Assembly: GCA_035549075.1 (NCBI GenBank)
Contig: DASZRT010000092.1
Coordinates: forward strand, 31,520-95,519
DNA from: DASZFV01 sp035549075
GTDB lineage: Bacteria > Myxococcota_A > Polyangia > Fen-1088
Reading direction: 5' to 3'
DNA length: 64,000 nt
Shown here: positions 55,301-63,717 of the stretch, in pieces
Position numbering within the stretch: position 1 is the stretch's first letter
Layout of the letters: each line of letters starts with the position of its first letter
Notes under the pieces: generated by a model
Told to the model about the DNA's origin: nothing
What the model saw: only the letters and a program-made list of their open reading frames with translations
Databases searched by the model: none
Program-made: the position numbers and the translations under genes

Positions 55301-55555
55301 GGCGGCCTGCCGCTCGCGCTCGGCCGCGGCATCGGCTCCGAGCTGCGCAGGCCGCTGGGCATCACGATCGTGGGCGGCCTGCTGCTGTCGCAGGTGCTGA
55401 CGTTGTTCACGACGCCCGTGATTTACCTCTACATGGACCGCGCGGCCGCGTGGGTGAACCGCAAGCGCGGTGTCCCGCAACGCGCGCCTGAATCCCGAGA
55501 GAAAGACAAGACGCCTACGCCGGTGCCGGCGGAGACCAGCAGGCAGGCGTCGTGA
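52307..55555 (+). CDS. mdtB: RND efflux permease, MdtB-like
   Basis: 1082 residues from ATG 52307, seven bases after the adaptor stop. RND features: the N-terminal SGPFIRRPVGTALLMVGVL, TVSDRT-like porter loops, GFVVDDAIVMIENIARF with the proton-relay Asp pair, and VKKNAIMMIDFALEAERDE with the Lys partner. Twelve membrane helices are expected. An insertion of about 30 Ser/Ala/Thr/Gly residues (about 54,650-54,735) lies in the docking domain and is missing from the MdtC-like partner. It forms a heterotrimer with MdtC in the E. coli system; the same is likely here. Confidence 0.92.
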   Translation: MSISGPFIRRPVGTALLMVGVLIAGLVGYRQLPVSALPQVDYPTIVVSTLLPGASAETMVSAVTTPLERQLGQIPSLAQLTSVSSAASSQITLQFNLDRDIDAAEQDVQAAINAASNLLPRTLPTPPTYSKSNPADVPVISFSVSSDTLSPAQVDDYADSIFAQKLSQVSGVGLVTLNGGQRPAVRVQVDPVALAGRNLSLEDVRTILVQANVNQPKGNLDGPRQNYTVDANDQLTEAKLYAPLVVAYRDGAPVRLSDVAKVVDGVENTDVAGWAQSKRAVIVNVQRQPGANLIETAERVKKLVPQLSASLPRGIDVHVLSDRTETVRASVDDVQFTLILTIGLVVAVIYLFLHSFRATIIPGVAVPLSLIATFGVMLFAGYSLNNLTLMALTISTGFVVDDAIVMIENIARFIEQGKKPLDAALEGAKQIGFTILSLTVSLVAVLIPLLFMGGIIGRLFREFAVTLSTAIVISALVSLTLTAMMCAYILKPHDPHAKPNLVARTAERVWDRAVKAYDRGLQWVLGHQALTLMATIATVGFTALLAFVVPKGLFPQQDTGLLLGVTEAPPDISFEAMSERQQAVADVIRRDPDVASVASFIGADGTNPTLNSGRLSITLKPHDERAGAPEIIDRLNNQLSQVAGVAVYLQAVQDLQIDTRASRTQYQYTLEDADAAELATWAPRLLEKLKALPDLTDAASDQQSGGLQLSLVIDRDTASRLGVTSQTIDDTLYDAFGQRQVSTIFTQLNLYRVILEVAPAYQQNPQALDQIYVKAASALTTTNATGSASASGTNSGAPGSASASVATGSALPLSAFAHYERREAALSIAHEGQFPAVTLSFNVAPGASLGKAVDGVNAAFASLDAPASLHGDFQGAAAAFGESLASEPLLILAALLTVYIVLGVLYESYIHPVTILSTLPSAGVGAFLALIVCRSEFSIIALIGVVLLIGIVKKNAIMMIDFALEAERDEHKSPRDAIHQACLLRFRPIMMTTAAALLGGLPLALGRGIGSELRRPLGITIVGGLLLSQVLTLFTTPVIYLYMDRAAAWVNRKRGVPQRAPESREKDKTPTPVPAETSRQAS

Positions 55556-58500
55556 ACGAGGGCGGTCCCGGCGGAGGGATCTCCGCGCCCTTCATCCGCC
55601 GCCCGATCGCGACGTCGCTGCTCGCCGTCGCCGTGCTGCTCGCCGGCATGGTCGCGTTCCTCGAGCTGCCCGTCGCGCCGCTGCCCGACATCGACTTCCC
55701 CACGGTGTCGGTCTCGGCGGCGCTGCCGGGCGCGAGCCCCGACACGATGGCCTCCGCCGTCGCGACGCCGCTCGAGCGCCGCTTCGGCCGCATCGCCGGC
55801 CTCACCGAGATGACGTCGGTCAGCGCGCTCGGCTCGTCGACGATCACGATGCAGTTCGACCTGAACCGCAACGTCGCCTCGGCGGCGCGCGACGTCCAGG
55901 CCGCCATCAACGCCGCGGGCGGCGAGCTGCCGACGAACCTGCCGACGCGCCCCAACTACCGCAAGGTCAACCCGGCCGATTCGCCCATCCTCATCCTGTC
56001 GCTGCGCTCGGACGCGCTGCCGCTCGCGCAGGTGTTCGACGCCGCCAACAGCGTGCTCGCGCAGAAGATGTCGCAGATCGAGGGCGTGGGGCAGGTGTTC
56101 GTCGGCGGCGGCCAGCAGCCCGCCGTGCGCGTGCAGGTGGACGACGAGACGCTCGCGGGCATGGGCATGAGCAGCACCGACGTGCGCGCCGCCCTCGCCG
56201 CCTCGACGGCGAACCAGCCCAAGGGCATCGTGAGCGGCCCGCGCACGACCTACTCCGTCTCCGCCAACGATCAGCTCTTGGGCGCCGACGCGTACCGCCC
56301 GCTCGTCATCGGCTACGCCAACGGCGCCGCCGTGCGCCTCGGTGACGTCGCCAACGTCTTCGACGACGTCGAGAACAACCGCCTCGCGGCCTGGATCGAC
56401 GGCAAGCGGTCGGTCTTGATGATCGTGCGCCGCGAGCCGGGCGCCAACATCCTCGCGACGCTCGACCGCATCAAGGCGGCGCTGCCGCGCCTGCGCGAGT
56501 CGATCTCGCCCGCGATCGACGTCGCCCTCGTCCTCGATCGCACCGAGACGATCCGCGCCTCCGTGCGCGACGTCGAGTTCAACCTCGTCTTGTCGGTCGT
56601 GCTCGTGACGCTCGTCGTGTTCGTTTTCCTGCGCAGCGCGCGCGCGACGATCATCCCCAGCGTCGCCGTGCCGCTGTCGCTCGTCGGCACGTTCGGCGTC
56701 ATGTACCTGTGCGGCTTCAGCCTCGACAACCTGTCGCTCATGGCGCTCGCGATCTCGACCGGCTTCGTCGTCGACGACGCCATCGTCGTCACCGAGAACA
56801 TCGCGCGCCTGCTCGAAGAGGGAAAGTCCCCGCGCGAGGCCGCGCTCGCGGGCGCCAAGCAGATCGGCTTCACCATCATCTCGATCACCGTCTCGCTCAT
56901 CGCCGTCTTCATCCCCATCCTCTTCATGGGCGGCATCGTCGGGCGCCTCTTCCGCGAGTTCGCCGTCACGCTGAGCATCGCCATCGGCTTGTCGGCGCTC
57001 GTGTCGCTCACGGTGACGCCGACGCTGGCCGCCGTGCTGCTCAAGCCCGCGGCCGAGACCAAGCCGTCCGCCTTCCACCGCTGGTCCGAGCGCTTCTTCG
57101 ACGCGCTCGCGCGCGGCTACGACCGCGGCATCACCTGGGTGCTGAACCACGCCGCGCTCATGCTCGTCGTGACGCTCGGGACGGTGGCGCTCACCGTGTA
57201 CCTCGCGATCATCGTGCCGAAGGGGCTCTTCCCGCAGCAGGACACGGGCCTCATCTCGGGCTTCTCCGAGGCCTCGCAGGACATCTCGTCGACGGCGATG
57301 CGCCACCTGCAAGAGAAGGTCAACGCCATCGTCCAGCAGGATCCCGACGTGCAGCACGCGGTGTCCTTCGTGGGTGGCGGCAACAACTCGGGCAACACGG
57401 GCACCGTCTTCATCCCGCTCAAGCCGTTCTCCGAGCGCAAGACGACGGCCGACGAGGTCGTCGCGCGCCTGCGCCCCAAGCTCGCGCACGTCCCGGGCAT
57501 CACGCTGTTCCTGCAAGCCGTGCAGGACCTGCGCATCGGCGGCCGGGGCTCGCGCACGCAGTACCAGTACACGCTCCAGGACGCGAGCCTCGATGAGCTG
57601 CGCGTGTGGGCGCCGCGCCTGCTCACGGAGCTGCGCAAGCTGCCCGAGCTGCGCGACGTGAACACCGACCAACAGACGGCCGGCCTCGAGCTCGAGGTCA
57701 CGATCAACAGAGACGCCGCCTCGCGCCTCGGCATCACGCCGCAGGCGATCGACGACGCGCTCTACGACGCCTACGGCCAGCGCCAAGTCGCGACGTCGTA
57801 CACGGCCTCGAACTACTACCGCGTCGTCATGGAGGCGACGCCCGAGTACGAGAAGGGCCCCGACCAGCTGGCGCGCGTCTACGTGCGCAGCGCGACGGGC
57901 GCCGTCGTGCCGCTGTCGAACGTCGCGAAGTTCAGCACGGGCCTCATGCCCCTCGGCATCACGCACCAGAGCCAGTTCCCGTCGGTGACGCTTTCTTTCA
58001 ATCTGGCGCCCGGCAAGGCGCTCGGCGACGCCATCAAGTCGATCGACGCCGTCGAGCGCAAGATCGGCCTGCCCGCGAGCGTGAGCGCCGGCTTTTCGGG
58101 CACGGCGCAGGCCTTCGGCGATTCACTGAAGAGCGAGCCGTGGCTCATCCTCGCCGCGCTCGTGAGCGTCTACCTCGTGCTCGGCATCCTCTACGAGAGC
58201 CTCGTCCACCCGCTCACGATCCTCTCGACGCTGCCGTCGGCCGCCGTCGGCGCTCTCATCGCGCTGCTGCTCGCGCACCTCGACTTCAGCATCATCGCGC
58301 TCATCGGCGTCATCCTCTTGCTCGGCATCGTGAAGAAGAACGCCATCATGATGATCGACTTCGCGCTCGAGGCCGAGCGCCACGAGGGCCTCGCGCCCAA
58401 GGACGCGATCCACCGCGCGTGTCTCCTGCGCTTCCGGCCCATCCTCATGACGACGCTCGCCGCGCTCTTCGGCGCCGTGCCGCTCGCCGTGGGCTTCGGC

Positions 58501-58680
58501 GCCGGCTCCGAGCTCCGCCAGCCGCTCGGCATCGCCATCGTGGGAGGCCTCGCCGTCTCGCAGATCCTCAACCTCTTCACGACCCCCGTCATCTACCTCT
58601 ACCTGGACCGCCTGCGCCTGGAACGGCGCAAAGGCAAGGCCACCCAGATCCCGGCCACTTACGCGCCCAATTCGACGTAA
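55552..58680 (+). CDS. mdtC: RND efflux permease, MdtC-like
   Basis: 1042 residues from GTG 55552 in a GTGA overlap with the mdtB-like gene. It shows the same RND landmarks (SAPFIRRPIATSLLAVAVLL, GFVVDDAIVVTENIARL, VKKNAIMMIDFALEAERHE) and a normal length. It shares about half of its residues with the preceding pump protein by eye and lacks its low-complexity insert. It is the last gene of the tolC-mdtABC operon, which runs more than 8.9 kb and is translationally coupled nearly throughout. Substrates cannot be told from sequence. Confidence 0.93.
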   Translation: MNEGGPGGGISAPFIRRPIATSLLAVAVLLAGMVAFLELPVAPLPDIDFPTVSVSAALPGASPDTMASAVATPLERRFGRIAGLTEMTSVSALGSSTITMQFDLNRNVASAARDVQAAINAAGGELPTNLPTRPNYRKVNPADSPILILSLRSDALPLAQVFDAANSVLAQKMSQIEGVGQVFVGGGQQPAVRVQVDDETLAGMGMSSTDVRAALAASTANQPKGIVSGPRTTYSVSANDQLLGADAYRPLVIGYANGAAVRLGDVANVFDDVENNRLAAWIDGKRSVLMIVRREPGANILATLDRIKAALPRLRESISPAIDVALVLDRTETIRASVRDVEFNLVLSVVLVTLVVFVFLRSARATIIPSVAVPLSLVGTFGVMYLCGFSLDNLSLMALAISTGFVVDDAIVVTENIARLLEEGKSPREAALAGAKQIGFTIISITVSLIAVFIPILFMGGIVGRLFREFAVTLSIAIGLSALVSLTVTPTLAAVLLKPAAETKPSAFHRWSERFFDALARGYDRGITWVLNHAALMLVVTLGTVALTVYLAIIVPKGLFPQQDTGLISGFSEASQDISSTAMRHLQEKVNAIVQQDPDVQHAVSFVGGGNNSGNTGTVFIPLKPFSERKTTADEVVARLRPKLAHVPGITLFLQAVQDLRIGGRGSRTQYQYTLQDASLDELRVWAPRLLTELRKLPELRDVNTDQQTAGLELEVTINRDAASRLGITPQAIDDALYDAYGQRQVATSYTASNYYRVVMEATPEYEKGPDQLARVYVRSATGAVVPLSNVAKFSTGLMPLGITHQSQFPSVTLSFNLAPGKALGDAIKSIDAVERKIGLPASVSAGFSGTAQAFGDSLKSEPWLILAALVSVYLVLGILYESLVHPLTILSTLPSAAVGALIALLLAHLDFSIIALIGVILLLGIVKKNAIMMIDFALEAERHEGLAPKDAIHRACLLRFRPILMTTLAALFGAVPLAVGFGAGSELRQPLGIAIVGGLAVSQILNLFTTPVIYLYLDRLRLERRKGKATQIPATYAPNST

Positions 58681-58818
58681 CTGTCCACAGACGACTATGG
58701 GCACCGCGTCAATTCGGGTCTCCAAGACGCGTCTCGCGAGATGTTCACAAACAAACGGCTCGACGAGGGGGTCATTTCGACGTAGCTTGGTCACCGCTCT
58801 TCAGAAAGAGGTGATCCC

Positions 58819-60627
58819 GTGTCGACAGCATCCGTGCCCCCCGCCACCGCCCGTGACTCGTCCTCTCCGGCCCGCGAAACGACGAAGGCCGCCGCGCCCG
58901 TCGTCTCGAAGGCGCAGACCGGCGCCGAGGCGCTGATCCGCTGCCTCGAGGCCCAGGGCGTCGAGTACGTCTTCGGGTACTCGGGCGGCGCCGCGATGCC
59001 GATCTTCGACGCCCTCGTCGACTCGAAGATCAAGCTCATCCTCGTGCGCCACGAGCAGGGCGCCACGCACATGGCCGACGGCTACGCGCGCGCGACCGGC
59101 AAGCCGGGCGTCGTGCTCGTGACCTCGGGCCCCGGCGCGACCAACACCGTGACCGGCCTGCTGACGGCGCTCATGGACTCGGCGCCGATGATCGTGCTCA
59201 CCGGCCAGACGATCTCGCCCATGCTCGGCAAGGACGCGTTCCAGGAGGCCGACGTGACGGGCATCACCTACCCGGTGGTGAAGCACTCGTACCTGGTGAA
59301 GAACCCGAACGACATCCCGCGCATCACGCGCGAGGCGTTCCACCTCGCGACGACGGGCCGCCCCGGCCCCGTGCTCATCGACCTGCCGAAGGACGTGACC
59401 AGCGCGCCGTGCACGTCGCTCGCGGGCGACCCGCTCAAGGTGGAGATGGACCTGCCCGGCTACAGCGTGCCGTCGCACCCCGAGCGCGCGTCGCTCGAGA
59501 AGGCCGCGGCGCTCATCGCCAAGAGCCGCAAGCCCGTGCTGTACGTCGGCCACGGCGCCGTCATCTCGAACGCGGGCAAGGCGATCCTCGAGCTCGCCGA
59601 GAAGCTGCAGGCGCCCATCGTCAACACGCTGCTCGGCAAGGGCGCGTGCGCCGAGGACCACCCGCTGCACCAAGGCATGCTCGGCATGCACGGCACGGCC
59701 TACGCCAACAAGGCGGTCACGCACTGTGACCTCATCATGGCGATCGGCGCGCGCTGGGACGACCGCATCACGGGCAAGCTCAGCGAGTTCTGCGTGGGCG
59801 CCACGAAGATCCACGTCGACATCGACGTCGCCGAGTTCAACAAGATCGTGAAGCCCGACGTGTGCCTCGCGGGCGACGCCAAGCTCGCGATCGAGGACCT
59901 CATCCCGCTCGTGTCGAAGCTCGACACGGCCGACTGGCTCAAGCAGATCGCCGAGTGGCGCAAGCAGTACCCGCTCAAGTACTTGAAGAAGGGCGGCCTG
60001 CGCGCGCAGCACGTGCTCGATCGCCTCGACAAGCTGGGCGGGCGCGACGCGATCATCACGACCGACGTCGGCCAGCACCAGATGTGGGCCGCGCAGTTTT
60101 GCCTCACGACGAAGAACCGTCACTGGATCTCATCGGGTGGCGCCGGCACGATGGGCTTCGGCCTGCCGTCGGCGATCGGCGCGCAGTTCGCCAAGCCGAA
60201 GAGCAAGGTGTGGACGGTGTGCGGCGACGGCGGCTTCCAGATGACGATGCCGGAGCTGGCTACGGCGGCGCTGCACAAGCTGCCCATCAAAATACTCATC
60301 ATCAACAACAGCTACCTGGGCATGGTGCGCCAGTGGCAGGAGCTGTTCTTCGACAACCGCCTGTCGGGCGTCGATCTCGAGGGCAACCCCGACTTCATCA
60401 AGCTCGCGGGCGCGTACGGCATCAAGGCGTTCCGCATCAAGCGGCCATCCGAAGTGGATCGCATCCTCAAGGCCGCGCACGCCTACGACGAAGGCCCCGT
60501 GCTCGTCGAGGCCGAGGTCATCAAAGAGGACAACGTGTTCCCGATGATCCCCGCCGGCGCCCCGCTGCGCGACATGATCATCGATCGCCCCAAACACAAA
60601 ATGGCCAAGCCCGAAGGATCCACCTAA
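58819..60627 (+). CDS. ilvB: Acetolactate synthase large subunit
   Basis: 602 residues from a GTG preceded by AAGAGGTGATCCC. A 30-residue Ser/Ala/Thr/Lys-rich N-terminal extension precedes AQTGAEALIRCLEAQGVEYV. ThDP features: Glu79 in VRHEQGATHMADGYARATG, the FAD/linker region, and the cofactor motif VCGDGGFQMTMPELATA with GDG at 469-471 and Asn496/Asn497. SYLGMVRQWQELF is typical of AHAS. It condenses pyruvate into acetolactate (or acetohydroxybutyrate) for valine, isoleucine and leucine synthesis. The regulatory subunit gene overlaps the stop by one base. Confidence 0.96.
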   Translation: MSTASVPPATARDSSSPARETTKAAAPVVSKAQTGAEALIRCLEAQGVEYVFGYSGGAAMPIFDALVDSKIKLILVRHEQGATHMADGYARATGKPGVVLVTSGPGATNTVTGLLTALMDSAPMIVLTGQTISPMLGKDAFQEADVTGITYPVVKHSYLVKNPNDIPRITREAFHLATTGRPGPVLIDLPKDVTSAPCTSLAGDPLKVEMDLPGYSVPSHPERASLEKAAALIAKSRKPVLYVGHGAVISNAGKAILELAEKLQAPIVNTLLGKGACAEDHPLHQGMLGMHGTAYANKAVTHCDLIMAIGARWDDRITGKLSEFCVGATKIHVDIDVAEFNKIVKPDVCLAGDAKLAIEDLIPLVSKLDTADWLKQIAEWRKQYPLKYLKKGGLRAQHVLDRLDKLGGRDAIITTDVGQHQMWAAQFCLTTKNRHWISSGGAGTMGFGLPSAIGAQFAKPKSKVWTVCGDGGFQMTMPELATAALHKLPIKILIINNSYLGMVRQWQELFFDNRLSGVDLEGNPDFIKLAGAYGIKAFRIKRPSEVDRILKAAHAYDEGPVLVEAEVIKEDNVFPMIPAGAPLRDMIIDRPKHKMAKPEGST

Positions 60628-61154
60628 TGTCTGCCGCCGCTGTCGCCCCGCTGTACCCGTCGTCCGCGCTCAACACGATCTCGATCCTCGTCCGCAACAA
60701 GCCCGGCGTCCTCGTGCGCGTCGCGCTCGTGTTCGCGCGCCGCGGGTACAACATCGAGAGCCTCGTCGTGAGCGCCGACGTCGCCAACGCGGCCTTCTCG
60801 CGCATGACGATCACGTGCTCGGGCGATCCCGAGACGCTCGAGCAGATCATCAAGCAGCTCACGAAGCTCATCGACGTCGTGCGCGCCATCGACCACACGG
60901 GCCAGCAGATCATCGAGACCGAGACGGCGCTCGTGAAGCTCAAGTGCAAGCTGGACGAGCGCACGGAGCTCCTGCAGATCAGCGAGCAGTACAACGCCAA
61001 GGTCGTCGACTACGGTCCCGACTCGCTCGTGCTGCGGCTCTACGGCGTGTCGACGAAGCTCGACGCGTTCTTCGAGCTCATGAAGCAGTACGACGTCGTC
61101 GAGCTCATGCGCTCGGGCAAGGTACTCATGGCGCGCGGGCTCGAGACGACGTAG
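60627..61154 (+). CDS. ilvN: Acetolactate synthase regulatory subunit
   Basis: 175 residues from ATG in a TAATG overlap with ilvB. The N-terminal ACT domain is NTISILVRNKPGVLVRVALVFARRGYNIESLVV (about 17-50 onwards), followed by the C-terminal regulatory domain with LVKLKCKLDERTELLQISEQ and GVSTKLDAFFELMKQYDVVELMRSG. It binds branched-chain amino acids and gives feedback control on the large subunit. ilvC and leu genes do not follow; a CAP-domain gene follows after eight bases. Confidence 0.95.
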   Translation: MSAAAVAPLYPSSALNTISILVRNKPGVLVRVALVFARRGYNIESLVVSADVANAAFSRMTITCSGDPETLEQIIKQLTKLIDVVRAIDHTGQQIIETETALVKLKCKLDERTELLQISEQYNAKVVDYGPDSLVLRLYGVSTKLDAFFELMKQYDVVELMRSGKVLMARGLETT

Positions 61155-61162
61155 CGCGGCCC

Positions 61163-62386
61163 ATGGGAGCGGCGGCGGTCGCGGCGATGACGGCGTTGGC
61201 CGTCGTCGCCGGCGATCCCGTCGCTCCGTCCTCGCGTCGGCTCGTGCCGCGGCAACCAGGCGCCGAGAGCTACGAGTCGAAGCCGGCCGCCGCTCCGGCG
61301 TTCTCGCCATTCGACGATCAGACGCGCACGCTCGTCCAACGCGGCGTCATCGCCGTGGGCCGCCGTGAAGGGATGCGCGTCGTCACCGACGCGCGCCTCG
61401 ACGCCGCGATGAATGATCTCGCGCGCGGCCTGCGCGAGGGCGAGAGCCCGCACAGCGAAGCCGTCGAGTTCGTGCTCTCCCACCACGGCGTCGTCGAGCC
61501 CTACCCGCTCATGACGTTCCTGCGCACGTCGCGCGAGGCGCCGAACGATCAAGTCGTCGAGCACGTCCTGCACGGCCTGACGCTGCCCAAGGGCAAGCCG
61601 CTCGTCACCGTCGGCGTCGGCCTCGATCGCGCGACGTCGGACCTGCTCGTCGTCGTCGCGCTGCAAGACAAGGCGCTCGACCTCGATCCCGTGCCGCGTC
61701 GCCTGCCGCACGAGGGCCACGTGCGCGTCTCGGGCAAGCTGCTGGGCGTCTACCACGCGCCGCACCTCTACGTGACCGACCCGCACGGCGCCGCGCGCAC
61801 GCTGCCGGCCGCGCTGAAAGACGATCTCTTCGGCGCCGACGTTCGCTGCGATCGCGGCGACGGTCCGTACAAGGTCGAGGTCTTCGGCAGCGACGACGCC
61901 GGCCCGCGCGTGCTCGCGAACTTCCCCGTGTACTGCGGCGTCGCGCCGCCCGCGGCCTTCGAGGGCGCCGCCGGCTACGACGCCGCCTCCGTCGACACGC
62001 GCCAAGCCGAGGCGCAGCTGTTCGCGCTCATCAACCGCGACCGTCGCGCCGCCGGACTGCCCGGGCTCGCGCCCGATCCCGCGCTCGCCAACGTCGCGCG
62101 CGAGCACAGCGTCGACATGCTGAAGAACCACTTCGTGGGCCACATCTCGCCCACGACCGGCAGCCCCGCCGATCGCGTGAAGCACGCCGGCCTGACCTTC
62201 AAGCGCCTCGCCGAGAACGTCGCGCGCAACGGCTCCGTCGAAGAGCTCGAGATCGGCCTCATGGCCAGCCCCGGCCACCGCTCGGCGATCCTCGACCCTC
62301 AAGCGAAGAGCGTCGGCGTAGGCGTCGTCATCGACGACTCGACCCCCGGCTCACTCGACCTCTACGCCACGCAGCTCTTCCGCTAA
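61163..62386 (+). CDS. CAP (SCP/PR-1)-domain secreted protein
   Basis: 407 residues from ATG 61163, with a signal-like start MGAAAVAAMTALAVVAGDP. Residues ~60-270 form an unknown domain with many His and Asp. The C-terminal CAP domain (~280-407) has FALINRDRRAAGLPGLAPD, AREHSVDMLKNHFVGHISPT, the Glu in RLAENVARNG and ASPGHRSAIL with the second His, giving the cavity His/Glu set. Bacterial CAP proteins are extracellular with poorly known roles. It starts eight bases after ilvN, probably by read-through rather than a shared pathway. Confidence 0.85.
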   Translation: MGAAAVAAMTALAVVAGDPVAPSSRRLVPRQPGAESYESKPAAAPAFSPFDDQTRTLVQRGVIAVGRREGMRVVTDARLDAAMNDLARGLREGESPHSEAVEFVLSHHGVVEPYPLMTFLRTSREAPNDQVVEHVLHGLTLPKGKPLVTVGVGLDRATSDLLVVVALQDKALDLDPVPRRLPHEGHVRVSGKLLGVYHAPHLYVTDPHGAARTLPAALKDDLFGADVRCDRGDGPYKVEVFGSDDAGPRVLANFPVYCGVAPPAAFEGAAGYDAASVDTRQAEAQLFALINRDRRAAGLPGLAPDPALANVAREHSVDMLKNHFVGHISPTTGSPADRVKHAGLTFKRLAENVARNGSVEELEIGLMASPGHRSAILDPQAKSVGVGVVIDDSTPGSLDLYATQLFR

Positions 62387-62392
62387 CGCCGC

Positions 62393-62644
62393 GCGGGAGG
62401 GGCCTGCCTGTCCCGCGGACCCATCCCGCTTGCTGTTGCGGCCGGCGCGGCAAAGCCGCACCTCTCATCGACCAATTCGCTCGCTACGCTCGCTCTGACG
62501 TGCCAGCACAATGGAGCGGTCCTCGTGTCGCCGTGTTGTAGAGCGAGCAATCGCGAGCGAGTTTGATGACGAGAGGCGCGGCTTTGCCGCGCCGGCTCGC
62601 GACCTGAACGGGGTGGGCTCGCGGGAGGGGCCTGCCCCTCCCGC
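62393..62644. repeat. 252-bp palindromic repeat element
   Basis: Two inverted halves are symmetric about 62518-62519. Each has an outer hairpin (GCGGGAGGGGCCTG and its closing arm, 62393-62418 and 62621-62644), then GCCGGCGCGGCAAAGCCGC (62441-) mirrored by GCGGCTTTGCCGCGCCGGC (to 62596), and inner TCGCTCGC/GCGAGCGA blocks. No ORF is credible in it. The half at 19591-19700 is homologous. It lies between two convergent genes and can act as terminator in both directions. Confidence 0.85.
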
Positions 62645-62646
62645 GC

Positions 62647-63717
62647 TCAGTTGCAGCCGATGCGCTGCGGACTCACGCCGAGGTCGTCGATCCACCAGTT
62701 CGTCGCGGTCGACAGGCCTTGGTAGAGGTAGACGCCGGCTTCGAGGACGGTGAAGGTCGTCGCTTTTTCGTGGGTGGGCCGGGTCGCGGTCGACGGGGAC
62801 ACGAACGTGTTCGACCAGACGATCTCGGTGCCGTCGATCCACACGCGCGGGTCGGCGGCCTCGGCGGCGTCGCCGTTCTTGGCGTCGAAGAGCCACTCCA
62901 TGCACGCCCAATGGCCGAGGACGAGCGGCGTGTCGGACGTCTGCACCCACTCGGGCGTGCCGGGCGGCTCCGGCGGGTGGTAGATGCTGACGTAGTTCAT
63001 CGCGCTCGACGCGACCTCGTACCAATCCAGCGTCGAGATCGTCGTGCTCATGCCGGCGGCGGCGCCGGGGCGCGGGTAGCGCGCGTTGAAGAGGCCCGCG
63101 TGCGACATCGGGCGCGCTGGGTCGACGTAGATGAACGCGCGGCCCCACAGCGTCGGTCCGAACGTCGACGGCAAGTTGAACTTCATCGTCTTCTTGGGGC
63201 CGCCGTCCTTGCCCTCGACGTTGCCCATCAGATCTTTGGCGTGCAGCGAATACCTGCTGCCGTTGTACGGACGCGTGCCGTCGACGAGCAACGTGCCGTT
63301 GAACTCGTTGCGGTACGGCGTCCAGCCCGTCGGCAACGCGCCAGTCTCGAAGTCCCAGCAGATCGCGCCCGGAGCCGAGCAGCCCGCCGCGGGAGGCGCG
63401 TCGGGCGCGCCGCCGTCGGTGCCGCCCGAGCCTGCGCCACCGTCGGCCGCGCCGCCCGTGCTCGTGCTCCCGCCCGAGCCGCCGACACTGGTGTCACCGC
63501 CGCTGCCGCCGCTCGCCGTCACGCCACCGCTGCCGCCGATGCTGCTCGTGCCGCCGCCGCCGCCGGAATTCGATTCACCGCCTGTGCCGCCGCTCGCGGC
63601 GCCACCACCGGTGCCTCCCGTGCCGCCCGCGCTGCCGCCGGTCGCCCCGCCGCCTTGGCTGCCCCCACACGCGGCGAGCGCGAGCGCAACGCCGACGATC
63701 ATTCCTGTGCGTTTCAT
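62647..63717 (-). CDS. Gly/Thr/Ser-linker lipoprotein with Cip1-like or jelly-roll domain
   Basis: 356 residues from ATG 63717. Lipobox ALAAC (Cys17). Residues ~18-112 are a Gly/Ser/Thr repeat linker. The C-terminal ~240 residues start with AICWDFETGALPTGWT and contain RPYNGSRYSLHAKD, LWGRAFIYVDP, ACMEWLFDAKNGDAAEAADP, VWIDGTEI and TNWWIDDLGVS, in the style of concanavalin-fold or Cip1-like carbohydrate-binding/lyase modules. Function is unproven. It begins at the very base where folB ends (TGATG overlap), so it is co-transcribed with folB. Confidence 0.78.
   Translation of the reverse strand: MKRTGMIVGVALALAACGGSQGGGATGGSAGGTGGTGGGAASGGTGGESNSGGGGGTSSIGGSGGVTASGGSGGDTSVGGSGGSTSTGGAADGGAGSGGTDGGAPDAPPAAGCSAPGAICWDFETGALPTGWTPYRNEFNGTLLVDGTRPYNGSRYSLHAKDLMGNVEGKDGGPKKTMKFNLPSTFGPTLWGRAFIYVDPARPMSHAGLFNARYPRPGAAAGMSTTISTLDWYEVASSAMNYVSIYHPPEPPGTPEWVQTSDTPLVLGHWACMEWLFDAKNGDAAEAADPRVWIDGTEIVWSNTFVSPSTATRPTHEKATTFTVLEAGVYLYQGLSTATNWWIDDLGVSPQRIGCN
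63382..63666 (-). repeat. Tandem repeat encoding Gly/Ser/Thr linker
   Basis: Imperfect 9- to 24-base units (GGSGG, TSTGG and VTASGGSGG types) make up the linker of the lipoprotein, all in frame. Confidence 0.65.

Noticed and set aside
58681..58818. Attenuator or leader peptide before ilvB
   Set aside because: No run of branched-chain codons, short ORF with ribosome-binding site, or terminator-antiterminator pair was found in the 138 bases.
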